Assembly (NCBI GenBank): GCA_012269545.1
Contig: JAAXKB010000046.1
Location: 48,619 to 112,618, forward strand
Direction: 5' to 3'
Source of the DNA: Gammaproteobacteria bacterium
GTDB taxonomy: Bacteria > Pseudomonadota > Gammaproteobacteria > Pseudomonadales > Azotimanducaceae
DNA length: 64,000 nt
The notes beneath the pieces were generated by a model. It had not been told where the DNA came from and searched no databases. It saw only the letters and a program-made list of their open reading frames with translations. Position numbers and translations under genes: made by a program. Below, piece after piece: positions 20,148 through 28,384 of the stretch (position 1 is the first letter of the stretch; each line of letters begins with the position of its first letter).

Positions 20148-20930
20148 TTACCAACCGGGCATAGCGGTCTCGGCTAGCAGGCCTGCCGGCAACAGCAAAT
20201 AGATGCCGCGAACGATACAAACAGTAGCGATGGTCAGAATGATTTTTCGGCTGATGTCTTGAAACCCAACGTCGTGCCAGCGCGCCAGAATACGCACACC
20301 TGTGCGGGTTCCGGCAATGGCGGCCACGATGACTAAGGGGAAAATCCACCAAGCCAGCTCGCTTTGCACGTGAATCAACAAGCCGTAGTAGACGATGCGC
20401 AGCGTGTGTCCAATGGTCTGGGTAAGTGCTTTGTTCGCCACCACGCTTTGGCGACCGAGGCCGCTGTTGAGGTAGAACACGTCAAGCAGCGGCCCGGCAG
20501 CGCCGGCGATGAGTTGGGCGAAGGTGACCAGCAACCCGCAGACGACGGTGGTCAGCGGTTTGGTGATGTTCAGGCCTTGCAGGGATTTGCTCCACTGGCC
20601 TGACCAAGCAAATAGACCGATGAGGAGCAGTACCCACGCAGGGTCTGGGATCAGCACAAGGTAAGTCGCGATGCCGATGGCCGTGGCTGAACCCAGCAAA
20701 TACAGTGGTACTAGCCCCCAGAGAATGTGCTGTCGCAGCAGCAAGGCGCGGGAACCGTTGGCGGTAAGTTGAGTAGCGGCGTGCAAGATCATGGCACTGC
20801 TGACCGGCAGTAGGGAGATCAAAATGAACATCAGTACCATGCCGCCGGCCATGCCGACGATACCGGATAAGACGCTGGTGGCGAAAGCACTGACCGTAAT
20901 CAGCGCCCATAGCAGGGGGGAGCACAACAT
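20148..20930 (-). CDS. TauE/SafE-family membrane exporter
   Basis: 260-residue membrane protein with about eight hydrophobic spans and the internal repeat expected of the TauE/SafE family, whose members export sulfite, sulfoacetate or related organic anions. Motifs include a Gly-rich first helix (LSGIVGMAGGMVLM) and the second-half GLLVTFAQLIAGAAGPLLDVFY. ATG at 20928-20930 is the first credible start, although it lacks a clear ribosome site; the frame is open to 21263. It is divergent from the LysR gene, which is likely its regulator. The substrate is unknown. Confidence 0.82.
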   Translation of the reverse strand: MLCSPLLWALITVSAFATSVLSGIVGMAGGMVLMFILISLLPVSSAMILHAATQLTANGSRALLLRQHILWGLVPLYLLGSATAIGIATYLVLIPDPAWVLLLIGLFAWSGQWSKSLQGLNITKPLTTVVCGLLVTFAQLIAGAAGPLLDVFYLNSGLGRQSVVANKALTQTIGHTLRIVYYGLLIHVQSELAWWIFPLVIVAAIAGTRTGVRILARWHDVGFQDISRKIILTIATVCIVRGIYLLLPAGLLAETAMPGW

Positions 20931-20940
20931 TTGTGCACAA
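20931..20940. promoter_or_regulatory. Perfect 10-bp palindrome in the tauE-like/lysR divergent region
   Basis: TTGTGCACAA is a perfect inverted repeat directly before the exporter start codon and 115 bases before the LysR start. It could be part of a LysR operator, but its position over the presumed ribosome site is unusual and such a short palindrome can occur by chance. Confidence 0.25.
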
Positions 20941-21055
20941 TAGAGGTCGCAGATGTATGAATAAAGCGACAGAATAGAATATGATTTATGCTTGATGCGA
21001 AAGTGACGGGGCGTCGCTGGCAAACCGTCACTGTAGGCTTTTGGAGACTGAATAT

Positions 21056-21916
21056 ATGATTGAGAACTTGGAAACCCTGATTGCCTTGTCCAAGGCTGGC
21101 ACCATGATGGAAGCCAGTACGGCGCTGCGTATCTCTCAGTCAGCAGTATCCAAGCGCATCGCGGCCTTGGAGCGGTACTACGATCGCGACCTGATTGAAC
21201 GACACGGTCGGCGCGTGGTGTTGACGCATCACGGGACGCGCTTGGTTGAGCGCGTGACGCCACTGCTGTCTGAGCTTCGCAGCGTTTTTTTGGAAGACAA
21301 CGCGCTGCGTAAGGGCAAAATCATACTTGGCGTGTCAGAGGCTATCCTAGCTAGCTGGGGCTCCACACTGTTTTCGAAAGTCCGTGATTGCATGCCCGGA
21401 GTGGAATTTGAGTTTCACGCTCAACGCTCGCCAGTGGTGCTGGACCGCCTGCGCTCTGGCGAATACATGGTGGGGATTTGCACCGGGAGCCCGGACGCGG
21501 ATACTGATCTGGTCTCCGAGGTGATTCGCCAAGAGCCGATGGTGATTATTCCCTCTGGCTTAAAGGCGTTGAAATATCGCCGTGGTGATTCGCTGGATGT
21601 GATGACCATTGAGTCGCGCTCTGGTGCTTGGGGCTCCATCGAAGAAAATATGCAGCAGCTGAACCTGCACCGCAGTACATCGCTGGAGTCTTTCTTTGCC
21701 GTAGCGCAAATGGCGCTGTCCGACTTTGGCCACGGCTTGGTGCCCACTGGTGTTGCCAAAACTTTGGGCATTCCAGAGAAAAAGATGATTCGGCTGCCCT
21801 CGGAACAACTGTCCAGACCCGTGCGCTTTGTAGCGCGAAAGTCCATGTTTGCGCAGCCTTTGGTGCGAACGTTTTATAGGGAAGTTTCCGCCTTAACAGC
21901 GGCGATTAAGGACTGA
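21056..21916 (+). CDS. LysR-family transcriptional regulator
   Basis: 286 residues with the N-terminal winged helix-turn-helix of the family (IENLETLIALSKAGTMMEA, then ISQSAVSKRIAALERYY) and a C-terminal periplasmic-binding-protein-like effector domain. A TTG 15 bases earlier is in frame, but ATG 21056 has GGAG at a proper distance. It is divergent from the TauE-like exporter, the classical arrangement of a LysR regulator with its target. Its 3' end is seven bases from the convergent hemH. The effector is unknown. Confidence 0.9.
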   Translation: MIENLETLIALSKAGTMMEASTALRISQSAVSKRIAALERYYDRDLIERHGRRVVLTHHGTRLVERVTPLLSELRSVFLEDNALRKGKIILGVSEAILASWGSTLFSKVRDCMPGVEFEFHAQRSPVVLDRLRSGEYMVGICTGSPDADTDLVSEVIRQEPMVIIPSGLKALKYRRGDSLDVMTIESRSGAWGSIEENMQQLNLHRSTSLESFFAVAQMALSDFGHGLVPTGVAKTLGIPEKKMIRLPSEQLSRPVRFVARKSMFAQPLVRTFYREVSALTAAIKD

Positions 21917-21923
21917 AGCGTAC

Positions 21924-22958
21924 TTAGGCAGCGGTCAATCTTTCGGCCTGCTGCATGCAGAGGGAGGCTAAGCCCTCTACCCAGAGATCGTCGTCGTTAA
22001 TGCAGGGTATCAAGGTAAAGGACTCACCGCCCGCAGCCAGGAAGGTTTCTTCGCCTTGCATACCCATTTCTTCCAGCGTTTCTAAGTTATCCACCACGAA
22101 AGCGGGGCAGGCTACCGCCACATGTTTGATGCCTTGGCTCGGCATTTGCTCCAGCACTTGATCGGTGTAGGGCGTAAGCCATGGAATTCTCCCTAAACGG
22201 GATTGAAAGCTCACGCTGTGTTTTTCCGCTGGCAGATTCAGGTAGTTGGCGATTTCCTTGGAGGTAACGAATACCTGATGTCGATAGCAGGTTTGATGCG
22301 CCACGGAATCCACGTCGCAGCAGTTGTCCTGTTTCAGACAATGCTCGTTGGTAGGGTCTGCCTTTGTCAGATGGCGTTCCGGCAACCCGTGATAGCTAAA
22401 CAGCAGGTGGTCCCAGTGGGCTGGCAGATGGTTGCGAATGTTCTCCCCCCAAGCCCGGGTGTGTTCTGTGGCGCGGTAAAAGGGTTCGATTACATTGCCT
22501 TGCATACCGTTTGGCATATGCGCCATTGCCGAGGTCACTGATGTGGTAATGGTGGAGTCCGCGTAATGAGGGTATAGAGGTACGATGCAGACTCGGGTGA
22601 CGCCATTTTCGTGCAGGGTCATCAGGCCGTCGGCAATGGAGGGTTTGCCATAGCGCATGCTCAACGCCACTGGCGCGTCCAAGCGATCCTGCAGTTTGTC
22701 TGCCAAGGCCTGACTCTTGACCAAGAGGGGAGATCCCTCGGGCGTCCAGATTTTGCCGTAGGCCTCTGCGCTGTCCTTAGGCCGAAATGGCAAAATAAAG
22801 GCATTAACGATGAGTGCTCTGATCGCCCAGGGTACGTCGAGCACGTGGGGGTCCATCAGGAATTCGCCAAGGTAGCGACGCACGTCTTTTACGTCAGGCG
22901 AATCCGGGGTGCCTAGGTTAATCAACAGGTAACCGAGTTTACTTGGCTGTTCGCTCAT
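21924..22958 (-). CDS. hemH: Ferrochelatase
   Basis: Inserts Fe2+ into protoporphyrin IX in the last step of heme synthesis. The 344 residues contain the start GYLLINLGTPDSP, the YADSTITTSV segment and the signature FSYHGLPERHLTKADP that includes the catalytic His. ATG at 22956-22958 gives the conserved N terminus; ATG further upstream at 22976 and 22988 would add residues. Heme made here would serve MsrQ and the P450 in this window. Confidence 0.95.
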   Translation of the reverse strand: MSEQPSKLGYLLINLGTPDSPDVKDVRRYLGEFLMDPHVLDVPWAIRALIVNAFILPFRPKDSAEAYGKIWTPEGSPLLVKSQALADKLQDRLDAPVALSMRYGKPSIADGLMTLHENGVTRVCIVPLYPHYADSTITTSVTSAMAHMPNGMQGNVIEPFYRATEHTRAWGENIRNHLPAHWDHLLFSYHGLPERHLTKADPTNEHCLKQDNCCDVDSVAHQTCYRHQVFVTSKEIANYLNLPAEKHSVSFQSRLGRIPWLTPYTDQVLEQMPSQGIKHVAVACPAFVVDNLETLEEMGMQGEETFLAAGGESFTLIPCINDDDLWVEGLASLCMQQAERLTAA

Positions 22959-23085
22959 GCTGGGTCTCTTCGTCATCCGGGCCGTCAATCGAGGGTGTAA
23001 TGGTTCCAGCGCAGCCGTGTTTATCTAGTGAATTTTTGCCCAATCCGCTAGTATTTGCGGCCTCTGGGCAGGACGCGCATTCATC

Positions 23086-23751
23086 GTGACATTAATTCTG
23101 GACTACGACGCAGGAAACCTAGGCAGCGTGAAACGCGCCTGCAGCGAAGTCGGTCTGAACGCGGAGTTTTCGGCCCATCCTGACGCGATTATTCAGGCAG
23201 AACGCATTATTTTCCCCGGTGTCGGTGCTGCAGGCAGTGCCATGCGCAGCTTGCGCGAACGTGGCTTGGACACGGCATTAAAAACAGCCATCGCCAGCGG
23301 CACCCCCGTGCTGGGCATTTGCCTAGGTATGCAGGTCTCGCTCGATTACTCCGAAGAAAACGACACCCAGACACTGGGCCTTATCGGTGGTCGCGTGCAG
23401 CGTTTCAAACTCAATCGACCGGAGCTGAAAATCCCGCATATGGGCTGGAACGAGGTCAGGGTTAAGCAGGCTCACCCCGTGCTGGCGGGTATTGAACCCG
23501 GCGATGAGTTTTATTTTGTGCACGGCTACTATCCAAGTACCGCAGCACCCGAGCACGCGTTAGCTGTGACAGACTACGAAGACGACTTTACCTGCGCGCT
23601 GGGCAAGGACAACTACGTTGGAACTCAATTTCACCCAGAAAAAAGTGGCCGGGTAGGGCTACGACTGTTTGAAAATTTTGCCCGATGGGATGGCGTATGG
23701 CGGCCCGATAGGTCGTCAGCTGGCAGCGGCGGAGGCAAAAATGCTCAGTAA
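23086..23751 (+). CDS. hisH: Imidazole glycerol phosphate synthase, glutaminase subunit HisH (variant subtype)
   Basis: Class I glutamine amidotransferase subunit that feeds ammonia to HisF in histidine synthesis. The nucleophile is Cys79 in GICLGMQ, and the His/Glu pair is in QFHPEKSG near residue 192. The pattern FPGVGAAGSAM, LDYSEENDTQTLG and PHMGWNEV is closer to the form I associate with delta-type proteobacteria than to the E. coli form. The 221 residues start with GTG 23086. It overlaps hisF by 11 bases; no other his gene is nearby. Confidence 0.88.
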   Translation: MTLILDYDAGNLGSVKRACSEVGLNAEFSAHPDAIIQAERIIFPGVGAAGSAMRSLRERGLDTALKTAIASGTPVLGICLGMQVSLDYSEENDTQTLGLIGGRVQRFKLNRPELKIPHMGWNEVRVKQAHPVLAGIEPGDEFYFVHGYYPSTAAPEHALAVTDYEDDFTCALGKDNYVGTQFHPEKSGRVGLRLFENFARWDGVWRPDRSSAGSGGGKNAQ

Positions 23752-24520
23752 GCGTGTGGTCGCCTGTTTAGACGTGCGCGACGGTCACTTGGCCAAAAGC
23801 GTCAAGTTTGTGAATACGCAAAACATAGGCGACCCGGTTGAAAAGGCGCGCGAGTACTATCTAGACGGCCTGGATGAACTGGTCTTTTACGACATCACCG
23901 CGTCAAGCGATAAGCGCAATATTATGTTAGATGTGGTGGAGTCAGTGGCCAGTCAGGTATTTATTCCGCTGTCTGTTGGTGGCGGTATTCGCAGTGTTGC
24001 TGACGCCACCGACCTGCGTTTGGCTGGCGCGGAAAAAATCAACGTCAACTCTGCGGCGGTGGCGCGACCCGATTTGATCAATGAGTGCTCGGAAGCCGTG
24101 GGTGATCAGAACATCGTACTGTCTATGGACGTGCGCCGAGTAGAGGTCAGCAGCGAGCAGCCCAGTGGCTTTGAAATAGTCATTAACGGTGGGCGAACCC
24201 CAACCGGGCGGGATGCTCTTCAGTGGGCTTTGGAAGGCGAGAAGCGCGGCGCAGGCGAACTGGTGGTGAACTCCATAGACGCAGACGGGACCAGAGACGG
24301 TTACGACATACCGTTGACGGCGGCAATTGCCGAGGCAGTTCGCATCCCAGTCATTGCTTCGGGAGGTGCCGGCTTGCCCGAGCACCTGCATGAAGTGCTC
24401 ACCGACGGCAAGGCGGATGCCGCCTTGGTAGCCTCCATGGTGCACTACGGAGATTATCGAGTCAGTGGTCTGAAGCAGTACTTGCACGAGCAGGGGTTGA
24501 AAATTCGGATGTCGTGGTAG
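23741..24520 (+). CDS. hisF: Imidazole glycerol phosphate synthase, cyclase subunit HisF (variant subtype)
   Basis: 259-residue TIM barrel that closes the imidazole ring and releases AICAR. The catalytic aspartates are at the expected positions D11 (CLDVRDG) and D130 (VLSMDV). The KSVKF loop, the INGGRTPTG segment, the SIDADGTRDGYD loop and the end KIRMSW mark a distinct HisF subtype. ATG 23741 lies within the last bases of hisH, so the subunits are coupled. The pair stands apart from hisB and hisA, which normally flank them in gammaproteobacteria; it may be the only copy or a second, transferred one. The 260 bases after it show no feature. Confidence 0.9.
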   Translation: MLSKRVVACLDVRDGHLAKSVKFVNTQNIGDPVEKAREYYLDGLDELVFYDITASSDKRNIMLDVVESVASQVFIPLSVGGGIRSVADATDLRLAGAEKINVNSAAVARPDLINECSEAVGDQNIVLSMDVRRVEVSSEQPSGFEIVINGGRTPTGRDALQWALEGEKRGAGELVVNSIDADGTRDGYDIPLTAAIAEAVRIPVIASGGAGLPEHLHEVLTDGKADAALVASMVHYGDYRVSGLKQYLHEQGLKIRMSW

Positions 24521-24780
24521 CCGGGTGTTTTTAGGGATAAGCGCCTTACCCCGGCCAAGCAGTTTTATTGCGCTGGCACCGATACTGCAGGCGCGCCACA
24601 TGCCAGCGTCAGCACTTACTTCGCGTGAGATGACGTCGACCCTGCGGTACGTCGTTCTCAAGGCCGGTTTGCAAACGGGGCATCTGTTCACTTGCTGCAC
24701 CGCTTGCGATGTCACAGCAGCGCATCTGAGCGATGCCTGCCTGAGCGGTGAATGAAGGGAATGAAAGGGGAGTGGATGAC

Positions 24781-25743
24781 ATGAAAGCGATTCAGGTAGC
24801 GGACGACAGTTTGGTATGGGCGGACTTTGGACGTCCCGAGTGCGGGGCTGGTGAGCTGCGTATTCAAGTAGCGGCATCCGCCATTAACCGCGCGGACTTA
24901 CTGCAGCGAAACGGTGGATATCCGCCACCGCCGGGCGCCAGCCCAATCATGGGGCTGGAATGCTCGGGAACGGTGACGGAGTTGGGCGAGGGAGTCTCCC
25001 GCTTTGCCATCGGTGATGAGGTATGCGCGCTGTTGGCCGGCGGCGGCTATGCACAGGAGGTGGTTGTACCTGCCGGTCAAGTACTGCCCATTCCCAAGGG
25101 TGTGAGCTGTGTTGATGCTGCGGCGTTGCCGGAGGTGTTCGCAACGGCCTATCTGAATCTCTATATGGAAGCTGCCCTAGCCCCGACAGAGCGAGTGATC
25201 GTGCACGCCGGAGCCAGTGGCGTGGGCACCGCGGCGCTGCAAATGCTCAAGCACTCGAACAACCCCAGTTTTGTGACGGTGGGCAATCAGGCCAAACTGG
25301 AGCAATGTCTGGCGCTGGGTGCCGATGCTGGATCGATTCGTCACGAGGGATCTTTTCTTGCCGCAGCTCAAGCTTGGGCGGAAAACGGCGCTGACGTTAT
25401 TCTTGATCCGGTGGGCGGGCAATACCTCATGGATAACCTGACGGCCTTGGGGCTGGGTGGCCGCTTGGTTCTGATCGGCCTGATGAGCGGTGCGGTGACA
25501 GAAGTGAACCTGGGTTTACTGATGATGAAACGGGCCCGCGTGATTGGTTCAACGTTGCGAGCCCGACCCATTGGCGAGAAAGCTCTGGTGATGGATGGCC
25601 TCAAGCGGGACGTATGGCCGAAGATCGAGGCTGGTCTGATCAAACCGATCATCGAAGCGCGTTTCCCCATTGAGCAGACGGCTGATGCTCATGCGTTGAT
25701 GGCGGGTAACGAGACTGTCGGAAAAGTACTCCTGACTCTCTGA
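24781..25743 (+). CDS. NAD(P)H quinone oxidoreductase, zinc-free MDR superfamily
   Basis: 320-residue medium-chain reductase of the quinone oxidoreductase/PIG3 type. A GroES-like N-terminal domain (ASAINRADLLQRNGGYPPPPG, then GLECSGTV) precedes a Rossmann domain with VHAGASGVGTAALQML and DVILDPVGGQYL. The zinc ligands of alcohol dehydrogenases are absent, as is usual in this branch. It probably reduces quinones or enals with NADPH. ATG 24781 is chosen for the conserved MKAI start; the frame opens 33 bases earlier. Confidence 0.85.
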   Translation: MKAIQVADDSLVWADFGRPECGAGELRIQVAASAINRADLLQRNGGYPPPPGASPIMGLECSGTVTELGEGVSRFAIGDEVCALLAGGGYAQEVVVPAGQVLPIPKGVSCVDAAALPEVFATAYLNLYMEAALAPTERVIVHAGASGVGTAALQMLKHSNNPSFVTVGNQAKLEQCLALGADAGSIRHEGSFLAAAQAWAENGADVILDPVGGQYLMDNLTALGLGGRLVLIGLMSGAVTEVNLGLLMMKRARVIGSTLRARPIGEKALVMDGLKRDVWPKIEAGLIKPIIEARFPIEQTADAHALMAGNETVGKVLLTL

Positions 25744-25844
25744 CTTGATGACAGGCGCGGGCGTGCGGCTTTTTCAGCCAAAGCTCACGCACATACTCGT
25801 CGCGACGGATTGAGCATTTGTGGCCCCAGACACACGATCGGCTC

Positions 25845-26312
25845 ATGACTTATACCCTTACGAGCACAGCCGGGTCCGCGCGGCGGAAACTGAATGGTTT
25901 TTCGCTGCTTGAACTGATGTTAGTGCTGGCAGTTGTTACGGTGCTGATCTGGCTGGCGGTGCCGCGCTACGGTTCTCAGCAAGCACATGGCCGCAGCACT
26001 GCTATGCAGCTTGAGTTGTTTGCCTGCGTGCAAACATTGCATGCTCTGTCGCTGAGCGCAGCGTCTGGTGAAGACAATCCGTGGCTCACGCTCGCTGATA
26101 GTAGTGGCGACGGGCTTGGCGATGCCGCTGTGGGGCCGCTCGCGCAAGCGCGCTGTGATATCAGTCCAAGCACGCGGGACAGTTACGAGATTCACGTGCT
26201 CGGTAGCGATGAGGGGTTTGAACTGCAGGCTCACCCGCAGGCAACGCCGCACGCTGGCGTGTACGTATTGGACCATCTGGGTCGGCGGCAGTGGCGAGAC
26301 GAAACCAGCTGA
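25845..26312 (+). CDS. Type IV minor pilin, PilE/FimT-like
   Basis: 155 residues with a prepilin signal: a basic leader ending in KLNG, then FSLLELMLVL with the Glu at position +5 and a long hydrophobic helix. The rest is a small globular domain with two Cys (in the FACVQTLHAL and QARCDIS segments) that may pair. Prepilin peptidase would cut between Gly and Phe. It is the first of four overlapping or closely spaced pilin-like genes; the next starts with ATG overlapping its stop (TGATG). Confidence 0.78.
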   Translation: MTYTLTSTAGSARRKLNGFSLLELMLVLAVVTVLIWLAVPRYGSQQAHGRSTAMQLELFACVQTLHALSLSAASGEDNPWLTLADSSGDGLGDAAVGPLAQARCDISPSTRDSYEIHVLGSDEGFELQAHPQATPHAGVYVLDHLGRRQWRDETS

Positions 26313-26908
26313 TGGTTTTCAACAGCAGGGGTGGGTCTGACTCTTCGCTCTCGGGTTTTACCCTGCTGGAGGTTCTGCTTGCCCTGTTATTGTGCGCAGT
26401 GCCGGTAGTTGCGGTTCAAAGTCTGATGTTGCGAACCGCCGACTCCCTGCGGTTGGCAGCACAGCAGGCGTTGGCCGCGCGAGCCGTGACCAATACCTTT
26501 GAACGGATTTATGCCTTTCATATTGCTGGGTTGTGGCCACAGGGCGTCGTGGCGCCGGGGCAATGGCTCGATGCGTTGAATACGGACATTGCCGCAGACG
26601 AGTCCGCGCCAAGTGCGCTGAGCTGTGTTAATCGGTGGTGCTCGGCAGATCAGTGGGCAGCCTACGAGGCCACTGCCCTAGGCTGTACGCTGAACGCCGA
26701 TTGGGAGGCCGCATGGTGTGCAACCGTTGCCCAGATACCTGCACAAACTCAAGGCGCAGTTGATCGGCCTCAGGTGCCGCTTTTTCGGGCCTCTGTTACT
26801 GCAAATACGGCCCTGAGTCTCAGGGTGCGCTGGCCAAAATCCCAACAGTTGCACCAATCAGCAGATTCGGGCGACTGGTATCAGGTCACGCTTGGCAGTT
26901 GGCCGTGA
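26312..26908 (+). CDS. Type IV minor pilin, PilV-like
   Basis: 198 residues with the prepilin signal LSG then FTLLEVLLAL, Glu at position +5 and a hydrophobic helix, like PilV/GspI. The C-terminal domain holds five Cys, several in CVNRWC-type spacing, suggesting disulfides in the mature pilin. Start ATG 26312 is coupled to the preceding gene. The family helps prime assembly of the type IV pilus or a secretion pseudopilus. Confidence 0.75.
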   Translation: MVFNSRGGSDSSLSGFTLLEVLLALLLCAVPVVAVQSLMLRTADSLRLAAQQALAARAVTNTFERIYAFHIAGLWPQGVVAPGQWLDALNTDIAADESAPSALSCVNRWCSADQWAAYEATALGCTLNADWEAAWCATVAQIPAQTQGAVDRPQVPLFRASVTANTALSLRVRWPKSQQLHQSADSGDWYQVTLGSWP

Positions 26909-27933
26909 ATACGCGGCGGGGCACCGGGTTACAGCAAGGGTTTAGCTTGATAGAGCTGCTTGTGAGTATCGCCCTTGGCTTGCTGCTGATGACGGGACTC
27001 ACCGTCTTGCTGGTCTCGTTCAACGACGTGGCTGACTCAGTGGGACAGCGCGCCGACCTCCAAGAACGCGCCGGGCTGCTTGATCATCTGTGGGGTCTGG
27101 CGCTGGACGGGGCCGGACAGATGGGCTGTCTTGCCGATTCTGCTGCCGTTGAGAATTTTCTCAATGCCAGTTGGGCGGATTTGGGTTTGTTACGACCATG
27201 GCCTGCTGTGGAAATTGTTCAGGAGCCAGCAATTTCCCCGTTTTTTTCTGGCATCAGTAATCTGGCGCCCGACTCTCAAGGCTTAGTCATTCGGGGTTTT
27301 GCCAAACCTCTTGGTGAATTGATCGCTCAGTCATCGGATGGGCGAGGGCAGGCAGAGCTATTGGGGCCGTCAGCGCGGATTAACTCCGATGACGTCGTAT
27401 TGCTCAGCGACTGCCGGCAGGCCGTGATCTTCAGCGCCACCCAAACGCGCCATTCATCTGGTGCTGTGCGCTTTTCTTGGGCCGCTGGTGAGGGGGTATT
27501 GGATAATCGTGCCCTCGAACAATCAGCCGACAGTCTGTCAGATGCCTCGGAATGGTCGCTGACCCCGGCTGATTTCGAGGCCGGTTCCCGATTGTTCGGA
27601 CCCGTAGGCAGGCGTATCTACATTGCGGAGAGTTTAACGTCGACGCCGCAGCGCAGAGTATTTGCCCTGTGGCAAAAGCCTGTGTTTGGCAATGCGCTTG
27701 AGTTGGTGACTGGGGTGCAACGCATGATCCTGCGTTATGGGGCTTGGCGGACCGGGGAAGATGCCGGCCAAGTTGATTTTATGGGCTATTTCGATGCACC
27801 TGACCTGCCCCAAGATGCCCGCGTCGTGCTGCTGCTCGTTACGTTGTATGTGGCGAGCCACCTATCGTCTGACCACCCACACTGGACACCTGTGTCCTTC
27901 GCCTTACCGCTAACAAGTGTCCCGTCTCCCTGA
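26905..27933 (+). CDS. Type IV minor pilin, PilW-like
   Basis: Long minor pilin (342 residues) with the prepilin signal LQQG then FSLIELLVSI, Glu at +5, followed by a hydrophobic helix. The size and a Cys-containing globular domain with a DVVLLSDC-type segment agree with PilW. GTG 26905 overlaps the previous stop in a GTGA arrangement; TTG 26899 is an alternative. It follows PilV in the usual minor pilin order. Confidence 0.75.
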   Translation: MNTRRGTGLQQGFSLIELLVSIALGLLLMTGLTVLLVSFNDVADSVGQRADLQERAGLLDHLWGLALDGAGQMGCLADSAAVENFLNASWADLGLLRPWPAVEIVQEPAISPFFSGISNLAPDSQGLVIRGFAKPLGELIAQSSDGRGQAELLGPSARINSDDVVLLSDCRQAVIFSATQTRHSSGAVRFSWAAGEGVLDNRALEQSADSLSDASEWSLTPADFEAGSRLFGPVGRRIYIAESLTSTPQRRVFALWQKPVFGNALELVTGVQRMILRYGAWRTGEDAGQVDFMGYFDAPDLPQDARVVLLLVTLYVASHLSSDHPHWTPVSFALPLTSVPSP

Positions 27934-27946
27934 GGCCGAGACCTCG

Positions 27947-28378
27947 ATGTCATGCACAAAACGGGCTCACGGGTCGCAACGCGGCGTGGTCCTGCTCAGT
28001 GTACTCAGTCTGATGCTGATCTTGAGCGTGCTGGTGTCCAGCGCAGGCCGGCAGATGCACTGGTTGCTGCAAACGACAACTCAAGGGACCAACCAAGCTC
28101 GCGAACAGGCCGACCATCGGCTGCTTGTGGCAGCCCTATTTGCCTTGGATGTGGGTTTTTTGTCGGCGGATACAGATAACGAGCTGTGTCGCTGGATCGC
28201 GCAAGATGTCTGCGTTCGATTCTATCCTCAGTTTTCAGCGGAATTTATCTGGCGGTTTAGGCTTATGCAGCAGCAGGCCGATGGCTCCCAGAAAGAATTA
28301 GCTGGAGGCTGGCTGCGCAAACGCGGCGAAAGCCCTCATGCGGTAGCGGCGCTCTGGTTTAGCTCGCCGCCGCTGTGA
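27947..28378 (+). CDS. Minor pilin, PilX-like
   Basis: 143 residues. The N terminus QRGVVLLSVLSLMLILSVLV resembles PilX, which lacks the Glu at +5 found in other pilins. A short globular part follows with a Cys pair (ELCRWIAQDVC). ATG 27947 has GAGG upstream; GTG 27917 would overlap the PilW-like gene by 17 bases. No pilY1 adhesin gene follows, unlike standard clusters: the convergent valS begins six bases after its stop. Confidence 0.65.
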   Translation: MSCTKRAHGSQRGVVLLSVLSLMLILSVLVSSAGRQMHWLLQTTTQGTNQAREQADHRLLVAALFALDVGFLSADTDNELCRWIAQDVCVRFYPQFSAEFIWRFRLMQQQADGSQKELAGGWLRKRGESPHAVAALWFSSPPL

Positions 28379-28384
28379 GGCACC

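Noticed and set aside
24525..24755. 76-codon ORF between hisF and the quinone oxidoreductase
   Set aside because: No ribosome site or motif, and no sign of conservation; I see no feature in this 260-base gap.
23942..24877. Long minus-strand ORF opposite hisF
   Set aside because: It is antisense to hisF and the start of the quinone oxidoreductase, has no protein-like motifs, and is explained by codon bias of the real genes.
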